A stretch of DNA of 64,000 bases. It comes from Sphingobium trunci (GTDB lineage: Bacteria > Pseudomonadota > Alphaproteobacteria > Sphingomonadales > Sphingomonadaceae). The stretch's first letter is position 1, and every line of letters starts with the position of its first letter. Below the pieces are notes generated by a model. The model was not told the origin of the DNA. It searched no databases and saw only the letters and a program-made list of their open reading frames with translations. A program made the position numbers and the translations under genes. Location: contig NZ_JAKUJY010000002.1 of NCBI RefSeq assembly GCF_022664535.1, positions 1 to 64,000 of the forward strand, in the 5' to 3' direction. Below are positions 1-7,005 of this stretch, piece after piece.

Positions 1-70
1 CCCACCCCGCATGGAGCAGCAGCATGGCCCAAGCCTCAAGTCCGCGCGCCGTATTCTGATCGATTTTCAT
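1..70 (-). CDS. N-terminal fragment of an unidentified protein (cut by window edge)
   Basis: An ATG on the minus strand at 70 opens a frame that runs off the left edge after 23 codons, starting MKIDQNTARGLEAWAMLLLH. A GGGGAG Shine-Dalgarno-like sequence lies about 8 bases upstream (near 77-82), which supports a real start. The visible part is too short to assign to a family. It would be transcribed in the same direction as the tRNA at 357-433. Confidence 0.5.
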   Translation of the reverse strand, partial: MKIDQNTARGLEAWAMLLLHAGW

Positions 71-356
71 GGTGTTAACTCCCCGCCGGTGATTCGACGT
101 GGGAGGGCCTATAGGGTCACGAAGGGGGCGCATGGCAAACGGCACAAGAGGATGTGTGTCACCACGCACACGAGTCGCATGGATGGAACCGGCGCAAAGC
201 CGTCGCAGAATTTTTTTCGTAATCGATCTGAGGCTTGTGGGCTTGTGCCGGCCCGCACAAGCAAACGAAGCAGGGAAAATCATGCCTCTGAAACTGTGAG
301 ACAAAGTGTGAGACAGATCGCCTCAAGCCGCAGCTAAGTCATTGAAAACCAACGGT
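71..356. other. Intergenic region without a supported gene
   Basis: About 285 bases between the left-edge gene and the tRNA. Two overlapping plus-strand frames exist but have no ribosome binding site and biased, low-complexity composition, so I treat them as spurious. It probably carries the promoter of the left-edge gene. No clear hairpin or repeat is visible apart from a short inverted repeat near 346-357. Confidence 0.4.
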
Positions 357-433
357 TGGTGGGCCCGGCAGGACTCGAACCCGCAACCTAGCCGTTATGA
401 GCGGCCAGCTCTAACCATTGAGCTACAGGCCCC
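357..433 (-). tRNA. tRNA with CAU anticodon (probably tRNA-Ile2, otherwise elongator tRNA-Met)
   Basis: Reading the minus strand gives a complete cloverleaf: acceptor GGGCCTG pairing with CGGGCCC, a D arm starting TAGCTCAATGG, anticodon loop CTCATAA (anticodon CAT), T arm GGGTTCGAGTCC, and an encoded ACCA end. CAU tRNAs can be Met or lysidine-modified Ile2. The D-loop ATGGTTAGAGC resembles Ile2 genes more than elongator Met, but this is a judgement from memory. It is not an initiator, because the first pair is G-C. Confidence 0.93.
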
Positions 434-501
434 ACCGTGAAGCGATCCCGGAACGCAGCCGATGATCGCGGCGCTTCATGCTTCCGCCCGGATAGGCAGC
501 A

Positions 502-1539
502 TCAGGCGGCTTGGCAAGCCCGTCCGCGCAGGGGAATCGCGGCAAGCAGTTGATCGAGCGTCGCGGGCAGTACGTTGCGGCGTGCCAGATGCGCCAGCAC
601 AACATCCCACCAGTGGTAAAAGGCGCTCCTGTCCGCCTCCGTCCGCACATAGGGCGTATGCCCCGGTTCCAGAGTCGGCGAATGGAAACTGAAGTTCAAC
701 AGCCGGGCCCCCTCCTCGATCAGCGCATCGATCGCCTGAATCGCTTCGCGGGCGGTTATGCCCTCCGGCGTCAGCGGCACCCGGCTCAACAGCCGTGCCC
801 GCGCCAGGGCACCCGCCATCGCCCCCATTCCGTGCGCCTTGCGATAGAGCCGCTCCCCACCGCCCCGCAAAAGCCCGACAAACGCCGTCGACAACGGCAG
901 TTCGACAAGCGACCGGCCGGGCGCCGCCCAGTAGGGACTGATCGGCAATCCCTGAAAATCCGGCCCATGCTGCGCGCTGTAATCGAACCGGCTGCGCACC
1001 GAACTGTCGAGGCGAAATCCCGCCTCTTCCAGCAGACGCGCGCTGTTCGGCCCGACGCCATAACGCCCCGCCCGGTAGGCGATCGGCCTGCGCCCGAACC
1101 GTTCGGCGATCCGCTGGCACAAAAATTCCAGCTTCGCCCGCTCCACCGCTTCCGGCAGAAAGCCGACATAGCTGTTCGCCGCCGTCACCTCCTCGACATA
1201 TGGCGGAGTGACCCAGGGGTGGAGATGCGCGCCGATATCGGCCGTCCCGTCCGCCAGCCAACGGCCCATCATGTCGGCCGCGGCATCGCTGTCGACCACG
1301 GGATAATCCGTCACATAGACCGGCTTCACCCCCGCCGCCGCGAAAAAGGCCTGGCCGCGCTCCATGCCCTTCAAGGCCGTCACGCCATGACCGGTGCGGC
1401 TGAAAGGCGCGTTCCAGTCGAATTCCTCCTCGGTATCGACGAACAGCATGAAGCGCGTCCCGAACGCCGGATCGATCGCGATCATATCCCCTGCCGCGGG
1501 CGGGCGAAGCAGGCTACCGTCGTGGGATTGCTTGGTCAT
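502..1539 (-). CDS. Polysaccharide deacetylase family protein (WalW-like)
   Basis: 345 residues with no signal peptide. The segment FMLFVDTEEEFDWNAPF (about residues 31-47) is the Asp-containing metal-site motif of NodB-type carbohydrate deacetylases. IGAHLHPWVTPPY (about 102-114) supplies the two histidines, and the later AYRAGRYGVG segment carries the conserved Arg. The family removes acetyl groups from extracellular or lipid-linked sugars; the substrate here is unknown. The gene follows the kinase-like gene on the same strand by 58 bases, so the two may be co-transcribed. The family call is firm; the WalW subgroup is from recall. Confidence 0.8.
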   Translation of the reverse strand: MTKQSHDGSLLRPPAAGDMIAIDPAFGTRFMLFVDTEEEFDWNAPFSRTGHGVTALKGMERGQAFFAAAGVKPVYVTDYPVVDSDAAADMMGRWLADGTADIGAHLHPWVTPPYVEEVTAANSYVGFLPEAVERAKLEFLCQRIAERFGRRPIAYRAGRYGVGPNSARLLEEAGFRLDSSVRSRFDYSAQHGPDFQGLPISPYWAAPGRSLVELPLSTAFVGLLRGGGERLYRKAHGMGAMAGALARARLLSRVPLTPEGITAREAIQAIDALIEEGARLLNFSFHSPTLEPGHTPYVRTEADRSAFYHWWDVVLAHLARRNVLPATLDQLLAAIPLRGRACQAA

Positions 1540-1597
1540 CCAGCCTCCCTATACGGATTTGGTTGAGAGAGGGTTGCCTTGGGGTGCGCTCCGAAAC

Positions 1598-3304
1598 TCA
1601 GGCGCTGCCCACCGCGCCTTCCGTCTCGGCAATGGCAGGCACGGCAAGCAGGAACCGTCCCGGCTCGATCTCCAGCGCCCCGCCGCATCCCGCCGCCAGG
1701 CTGCGGATGAGCCGCAGGGAAAAGCCCAGGCCCAGCAATGGCCCGTCAGCCCAATTCCCATCCGGCATATAGCCGGGATCGAGAAGGCGCTCCTCCTCCA
1801 TCCCCGCCAGTGTCGAAGGCCGGTCCAGCGCCAGCACCACCCTGCCCTCCGCACCATCGGGTTGATACCAGCAGGAGCCGGTCAGCACCTCGCCCGCGGG
1901 CGCCAACGATATCAGCGTTCGCAGCAGATGCTGGATCATCCGCTCTCCCTGCACCGGATCGATCCGCACCATCGGCAGGCTATGCGCCATGGCGATGTCG
2001 ATCTCCGCACCTTCGGCCTGGTCGCGGAAACGGGCCGACACCTGCGTGACCAGCAAGGCCGGATCGACGGCTCTCGGCGGCTGATTGCCCTCGCCGCGCG
2101 AAACCCGCGCCGCCAGGTCAAGATCGTCGAAGGCCGCCAGCAAATGCCGGGCATCGACCGCGATCTTTCCGGCCATATCGCGATATTCGACACCCGCAGG
2201 CCCGAACAATTCCTGCTCGATAATCTCGGCGAAACCCAAGATGGCGTTCAGCGGCGTGCGCAGTTCATGCACCAATTGGCGGATCGAATCGGCGGAAAGA
2301 CCAGCGATCGAGACCGGTTCCGTCCGGGGTTCAGCCGCCACCTCATGCAGATAGGGCCGCCGCGCCTGCCCGCGATAGCCCTGAAACCGTCCCGACCGGG
2401 GATCGAAAAAGGGGATGGCCGATAATCGCCATTCGCCCGCCATCGTCCCGCCGGCGATGGTATAACGGCCATTTTGAAAGCCGCTGCGCCGCATGAAGGC
2501 ACCCGCGACATGCCCATCCGGCCCGCTGCCGCCCTCCAGCGCCGTTTCACTCAGCGTCAGGCCGATCAATGCCGCCCGCGGCCCCTGGTCGATCCAGACG
2601 ATGGCGCCGGTCCCATCCGTCTCGAAGGCAAAGGTCCGCGGTCCCGCGGCCGCGTCACGCGCGGGCGCCTCGATCGGCTCTCCCGCCCGGCGCGCGCTGG
2701 TGAAGCGGGCGATCCGATCGACCAGGTTGCGAATCTGGCTGCGATCCCCGGCCTCTTCCTCCGCCGGATCGGCTTGCGCCTCCTGCTGGACCTCGACCGG
2801 GGCGATCATCGCTTCGGTCAGGACCATATCCTCGACAAAGGCGTCCTCACGATCGGTGGTCAGCACCAGATCCGCCGCGCCAAAGGCCTCCAGCCCCTGC
2901 GCCGTCGCCGCGCCCAGATCGCGCCGCGCCCGCAGCACCCCGCGCGCCGTTGGCGTCAGCCGGGGCAACATCTCCACCCAGGCCTCGTCCGGCAATTTCG
3001 CGCGCGACATGGCCGCCGCAGCGATGGAGGGCCGGTCGCTTGCGAAAAATTCGACCAGGGTTGGCGAGCGCAGCCGCCCGCCCAGCTCCACCACGGTCGC
3101 GATCCGCTGCGTTTCCGACAATTTCGGCCGCAACGCCGACATGCGGTCCAGCAACGCCGCGCGTTCGGCATCCGACATCACCGCCCGGTCATGCCGGTCA
3201 TTCTGCGCCAGCAGATCCACGCATTGCCGCCACAGCGTCACGGCGCCCAGGCCGCTCCGGTTGTCGGCAGCCAGAACCGTTTGCATGAGATCGTTGAAGC
3301 GCAC
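1598..3304 (-). CDS. Soluble sensor histidine-kinase-like protein
   Basis: 568 residues with no transmembrane segment. Residues 1-150 form a helical DUF2336-like region rich in Arg and Ala. About 225-310 looks like a PAS-type sensor (IVWIDQGPRAALIGLTL). The dimerisation H-box is VHELRTPLNAILGFAEII with His346. The C-terminal ATPase region keeps a glycine-rich stretch (GLGFSLRLIRSLAAGCGG), but the expected N-box asparagine is not apparent (LLRTLISLAPAG). It may therefore be a weak kinase or a phosphatase/phosphotransfer protein. No partner response regulator is adjacent; the nearest receiver gene is at 17986-18444. The start is ATG 3304, close to the Lrp promoter region. Confidence 0.8.
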   Translation of the reverse strand: MRFNDLMQTVLAADNRSGLGAVTLWRQCVDLLAQNDRHDRAVMSDAERAALLDRMSALRPKLSETQRIATVVELGGRLRSPTLVEFFASDRPSIAAAAMSRAKLPDEAWVEMLPRLTPTARGVLRARRDLGAATAQGLEAFGAADLVLTTDREDAFVEDMVLTEAMIAPVEVQQEAQADPAEEEAGDRSQIRNLVDRIARFTSARRAGEPIEAPARDAAAGPRTFAFETDGTGAIVWIDQGPRAALIGLTLSETALEGGSGPDGHVAGAFMRRSGFQNGRYTIAGGTMAGEWRLSAIPFFDPRSGRFQGYRGQARRPYLHEVAAEPRTEPVSIAGLSADSIRQLVHELRTPLNAILGFAEIIEQELFGPAGVEYRDMAGKIAVDARHLLAAFDDLDLAARVSRGEGNQPPRAVDPALLVTQVSARFRDQAEGAEIDIAMAHSLPMVRIDPVQGERMIQHLLRTLISLAPAGEVLTGSCWYQPDGAEGRVVLALDRPSTLAGMEEERLLDPGYMPDGNWADGPLLGLGFSLRLIRSLAAGCGGALEIEPGRFLLAVPAIAETEGAVGSA

Positions 3305-3441
3305 TCAAATTCCTCATTCTGGCCCCGGCGCAGCGCCAAAAACCATCGGCCGGGGATATCGTTACACAGGGATAATGCTTCGCAGCCCAAAGGGAAAGAG
3401 GCGCATGTGGGTTCTTATGCAAACGTCGCATAGTGGGACAA

Positions 3442-3469
3442 TTGCATTGCGCTGAAATATTATTATGAT
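3442..3469 (+). promoter_or_regulatory. Sigma-70-type promoter for the Lrp/AsnC gene
   Basis: TTGCAT (3442-3447) and TATGAT (3464-3469) are separated by 16 bases in an AT-rich patch, about 37 bases upstream of the start codon at 3506. No other -10 element in the gap fits as well. Confidence 0.6.
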
Positions 3470-3505
3470 AACGACCCGTTAACAGGACAGGAAATAAGCA
3501 GAATA

Positions 3506-3979
3506 ATGGCCGGCCCCAATATTGACGACATCGACCTCCAGATCCTGGGCGAGTTGCAGGATGACGGCAGGATGACCAATGTGGAGCTGGCCCGCAAGGT
3601 GGGGCTGACGGCTCCTCCCTGCCTGCGCCGGGTCCGCGCGCTGGAGGAAAGCGGCGCGATCAGTTCCTACCATGCGGTGGTGAATCCATCGATGCTGGGC
3701 TATACCATCACGGTGTTCGCCATGGTCAGCCTGAAGAGCCAGGCCGAAGCCGACCTCAAGGCGTTCGAAGATCATATCGCCACCCTGCCCGAAGTCAGGG
3801 AATGCTACATGCTGAACGGCGAAATCGACTTCATCCTGAAGGTGGTGGCGAAGGATCTTCAGAGCTTCCAGCAGTTCCTGACGTCCAAGCTGACGCCTGC
3901 ACCCAATGTGGTGAGCGTCAAGACCTCCCTCACCATCCGCACATCGAAAAACATGCCGGGCGTTCCCCTGCCGGTTTGA
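3506..3979 (+). CDS. Lrp/AsnC family transcriptional regulator
   Basis: 157 residues. An N-terminal winged helix-turn-helix (about 8-55, with RMTNVELARKVGLTAPPCL) begins with the family's usual IDDIDLQILGELQ segment. It is followed by the RAM/AsnC ligand-binding domain (about 65-145, with VRECYMLNGEIDFILKVVAKD). Such proteins form octamers and regulate amino-acid metabolism genes. The effector and targets cannot be read here, since no amino-acid gene is adjacent. The start ATG 3506 has an AGGACAGGA ribosome binding site. The gene is divergent from the kinase-like gene and convergent with the TPR gene at 4086. Confidence 0.92.
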   Translation: MAGPNIDDIDLQILGELQDDGRMTNVELARKVGLTAPPCLRRVRALEESGAISSYHAVVNPSMLGYTITVFAMVSLKSQAEADLKAFEDHIATLPEVRECYMLNGEIDFILKVVAKDLQSFQQFLTSKLTPAPNVVSVKTSLTIRTSKNMPGVPLPV

Positions 3980-4027
3980 TTCTTCCGGCAGGATCGACTG
4001 TTGCAGGTAGAAGGCGGGCATTGCTTC

Positions 4028-4070
4028 TCCCCTCCCGCAAGCGAGAGGGGAATGGCCCCAACCGGGCCAT
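4028..4070. terminator. Two adjacent hairpins between convergent genes
   Basis: TCCCCTC (4028-4034) pairs with GAGGGGA-type bases at 4045-4051 (GAGAGGGGA region). Directly after it ATGGCCC (4052-4058) pairs with GGGCCAT (4064-4070) around a 5-base loop. They sit between the 3' ends of the Lrp gene and the TPR gene, so they probably serve both strands. Neither has a strong T-run. Confidence 0.5.
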
Positions 4071-4085
4071 AAATCGCCTGTTGAA

Positions 4086-5369
4086 TCAGCTCGCGGGCGG
4101 CACGGCCACGTGCTTGAACGCCGTCTTGCGGCTCTGCTGGTCCACCCATACCGACCAGAATCCCGCGACGTTGGCCCAGTTGCCGCTGGTCACCTGACCA
4201 AGCGCGGCCTTGGCTCCCGTCAGGTCACCCGAACGGGCGAGCGCCACGCCCAGCCGCGCATTGCCCTTGCCCGTATCGACCCCGCCCTTGGAGAGCGCCA
4301 GCCGATATTGCTCGGCCGCCTGCGGATATTGCCCCAGCGAGAAATAGGTATCCGCCACCGTCATCGCGGCGGCCCCGTCCTTGGCCGTCGCCGCCTTCTT
4401 GGCCGCGGCGGGCAGTCCGGCAATCTCCTTCACCGCCTTGGGCGTCGCGCTCTTCATGAGGCTCGCGGTCACCGCCTGGGTCGGGGTCAGCTTGCCCGCG
4501 GCCCGTCCCGCCTCGATAATCGCCTTGGTCTCGGCGCTATAACCGGTCTTTTCCGCGAGCTGGGCATAGGCCTGATAGTCCCGCTCGCTCGCCATGGCGC
4601 CGTTGGCGGCCTGCAGGCGATAGAGGTCGAGCTGGACCTGCGCATCCATGCCCGGCGCCGTCAGATAATTGGCCAGCGCCGTCCGCCATTCCCCGGCCGA
4701 ATCATAATGGCTCAGCCGTTCGCGATACAGCGCGCCGACCTCTGACCAATCCCCCGCCGCATAGGCCATGGAGATCGCCCGGTCGTACCAGGCGGCCGGG
4801 ATCGGCTGCCCCGCTGCCCGCTGCCGGGCCAGGGCCTCCTGCACGAAACCGCGCGCCTCCTTCGCCTTGTTCCGGCGCAGCGCTATATCCGCTCGCAGCA
4901 TGGTCGCGTCGATCGGATCATAGCCCAGCGTCTTGGCATAATCGAGCTGTGCCGTGGCATCCTCATAATTGCCGACGATGAACGACAGATAGCCCGCGAT
5001 GTAACGCAGGCGCGGCATGTCCCCCTTGGGCACCGAGGAAGTCTTGAACATGTCGTTCAGCGCTACACGCTCCGCCTGCCGGTCCACCTTGCGCACCGCC
5101 AGTTCGAACCGCAGCCCTGCCGCCACGTAATTTTCGAAATCGCTGACCGGCATCAGCCCGGAAATCTGCGATTGCGCGGTCGCGATGTCGCCAGCCTTGA
5201 TGGCGCTGTCCGCCGCCTGCGTTGCCGCCCGAAAACTGTCCGACATCTCGATCACCGGCCCTGCCGCCACCGGCTTCTTCGCCATTGCCGGCGTGAAGGC
5301 GAGCATGCCTCCGCCCGCCAGCAGCCCCAATGTCACAATCGAATGTCGCAAGCCGGCCATATGAGCCAT
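4086..5369 (-). CDS. Secreted TPR-like protein, paralogue of the neighbour at 5467-6747
   Basis: 427 residues. A signal peptide (about residues 1-30, hydrophobic TLGLLAGGGMLAF, ending AMAKK) indicates export to the periplasm. The rest is alpha-helical, Ala-rich tandem repeats of TPR/Sel1 type, for example ADTYFSLGQYPQAAEQYRLA near the C-terminus. This last part aligns well with the same region of the upstream gene, so the pair arose by duplication. No enzymatic motif is visible. A scaffold or envelope role is inferred only from export and repeats. It lies 97 bases behind its paralogue on the same strand, probably in one operon. Confidence 0.75.
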   Translation of the reverse strand: MAHMAGLRHSIVTLGLLAGGGMLAFTPAMAKKPVAAGPVIEMSDSFRAATQAADSAIKAGDIATAQSQISGLMPVSDFENYVAAGLRFELAVRKVDRQAERVALNDMFKTSSVPKGDMPRLRYIAGYLSFIVGNYEDATAQLDYAKTLGYDPIDATMLRADIALRRNKAKEARGFVQEALARQRAAGQPIPAAWYDRAISMAYAAGDWSEVGALYRERLSHYDSAGEWRTALANYLTAPGMDAQVQLDLYRLQAANGAMASERDYQAYAQLAEKTGYSAETKAIIEAGRAAGKLTPTQAVTASLMKSATPKAVKEIAGLPAAAKKAATAKDGAAAMTVADTYFSLGQYPQAAEQYRLALSKGGVDTGKGNARLGVALARSGDLTGAKAALGQVTSGNWANVAGFWSVWVDQQSRKTAFKHVAVPPAS

Positions 5370-5466
5370 TCCCCTTGTCGGCCGGCATCGCCAGCCCTTT
5401 CATCATGTCCGAAGATGGAAAGGCGCGCCGCCCCTGAACAACGGCACGCCCAGATCCGCCAGGATA

Positions 5467-6747
5467 TCAGGCCTTGGTGGCGAGATAGGCCAGCCACAGG
5501 TCGGCGATCTTCTTGCGCGAACCGGCCTGTACCGACTGGAAAGCGGCCTTGGCCGACGCATTGTCGCCGCCCAGCGCCTTGGCAATGCCGATGCGGGTGT
5601 TGATCTCGTCGGCGTCGACCCCGCCCTTCTGCTTGGCCAGCTCGAACATCGCCACCGCCTTGGCATAGTCGCCATAGCCCAGATAGGCGTCCGCCGTCGC
5701 CGCCGCGATCTTGCCGTTGGCGGCCTTCTTCGCGTCCGCCTCTGCCGAACCGAGCGACCCTTTGTCGCCCGCAATCTTCGCCGCGGCCGGCTGGTACAGA
5801 TCGCCGCCCTGGCTCGCGTTCAGCACACCCTTGCTGCGGCCGGAATCGATAGCGGTCTTCACTTCGCCATAGATGCCGGTCTTCGACGCCATTTCGGCAT
5901 ATTCCAGATAGTCCTGCGCGACCACCAGGCCTCCCGACGCCGCCATCAGGCGCAGCACGTCCAGATTCTCGCGGTTGGAGATGGTAGGATTGGCCTGCTG
6001 GAACAGGCGGATCAGCGTGCGCAGATTTTCACCGCTGGGCGCTGCCGAATAGGCCATGGTCGCCCATTCGGTGACTTCCGGCAGCTTCGCCTGGGCCGCG
6101 CGGCCGACGCCGATCTGATACCATTGCGCGGGCACCTGGCCGCCGGCCGCCTTGGTCGCTTCGGCCGCTGCCTTCAGCGCGGCGAGGCCCTGCTGGTTGA
6201 GGCTGCGCTGCGGCTCGATCGAAGGGCTGCTCGTCCCGGCCTTGCCGAAATAGGCCTGCGCCAGCGTCACATTGACCGCTTCCGGCTTGTACCCGGCAGC
6301 GGCAGCAGCCTTGGCACGCGTGATCGCCAGATCGTAATTCTTCCCCTGCAGCGCCTGGTCGGCGGCCACGGCATTAAACTGGCCGAGCTGTTCCGGCGGC
6401 GTCAGCCCGCTGTCCAGCATCTGCGTCAGCGCCTCGCTCTGCAACGCGGCGTCCTTGGCGCCGATCGAGGTGTTCAGCTTGATCGCGCCGATCTGATATT
6501 TGTCGTCGTTCGACTTGGCCTTGCTGTCGGCGTCGGCCAGCGCCGCCTTGGCGCCCGCGAAATCCTGCTTTTCGGCGGCGGCCTGCGCGGCCTGCAGCGC
6601 CTTGATCACATCGGGCGAGACATTCAGCTTGGGCGCGTTGCCCTTCTTCTCTTCCTTCTTGGCCGCGAATGCCGGGGCCGAAACGGCGCCACCGGCGAGC
6701 GCAAGGGTCAGCGCGAGCGCAACGGGGGTAACAAAACGCATGTTCAT
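5467..6747 (-). CDS. Secreted TPR-like protein, paralogue of the neighbour at 4086-5369
   Basis: 426 residues with a clear signal peptide (about 1-29, hydrophobic VALALTLALAGGAVSA, cleavage after AFA) followed by a Lys-rich stretch KKEEKKG. The mature part is helical repeats; ADAYLGYGDYAKAVAMFELA near residues 355-375 matches the paralogue. The C-terminus ends in IADLWLAYLATKA. It is divergent from gyrA with about 258 bases between the start codons. The function is not known to me; it is probably a periplasmic protein-interaction module. Confidence 0.75.
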   Translation of the reverse strand: MNMRFVTPVALALTLALAGGAVSAPAFAAKKEEKKGNAPKLNVSPDVIKALQAAQAAAEKQDFAGAKAALADADSKAKSNDDKYQIGAIKLNTSIGAKDAALQSEALTQMLDSGLTPPEQLGQFNAVAADQALQGKNYDLAITRAKAAAAAGYKPEAVNVTLAQAYFGKAGTSSPSIEPQRSLNQQGLAALKAAAEATKAAGGQVPAQWYQIGVGRAAQAKLPEVTEWATMAYSAAPSGENLRTLIRLFQQANPTISNRENLDVLRLMAASGGLVVAQDYLEYAEMASKTGIYGEVKTAIDSGRSKGVLNASQGGDLYQPAAAKIAGDKGSLGSAEADAKKAANGKIAAATADAYLGYGDYAKAVAMFELAKQKGGVDADEINTRIGIAKALGGDNASAKAAFQSVQAGSRKKIADLWLAYLATKA

Positions 6748-6910
6748 CTTCTCCTCTGCGCCCGGGGGACAGGCGGCCTTGTTTGACGCCGATTAGGGGT
6801 CAGCGCGTGAATAACGTTTGAACAGCCTATATGCACCAGTTGACCGCCTGTCAGCCCCTTCCCCGCATTCTGCCGCTCTGGCCATCCTGCGCTTCATACA
6901 GCTTGGCCTT

Positions 6911-6934
6911 TCGCGCGCGCGTACGTGCGCGCGA
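6911..6934. repeat. Alternating CG/TA tract, Z-DNA-prone inverted repeat upstream of gyrA
   Basis: Positions 6912-6933 alternate pyrimidine and purine without a break for 22 bases, almost entirely CG steps with one TA and one TG. The tract is also an inverted repeat: TCGCGCGC at 6911-6918 against GCGCGCGA at 6927-6934. It ends four bases before the predicted gyrA -35 element. Such sequences flip to Z-form or extrude under negative supercoiling. Confidence 0.7.
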
Positions 6935-6937
6935 GGG

Positions 6938-6966
6938 GTGACAATATTGTTTCGCTCCGCTAGTGA
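6938..6966 (+). promoter_or_regulatory. Predicted gyrA promoter
   Basis: GTGACA (6938-6943) and TAGTGA (6961-6966) are 17 bases apart, about 40 bases upstream of the gyrA start. The -10 element is imperfect but the spacing is ideal, and no better candidate exists in the gap. Confidence 0.5.
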
Positions 6967-7005
6967 TGCGGCAACACAGCCTTTTCATCCAAAAAGAGAA
7001 TCGCA

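Noticed and set aside
11..337. Plus-strand frame of 108 codons at the left edge
   Set aside because: No ribosome binding site or family signal, and it runs antisense to the better-supported start at 70.
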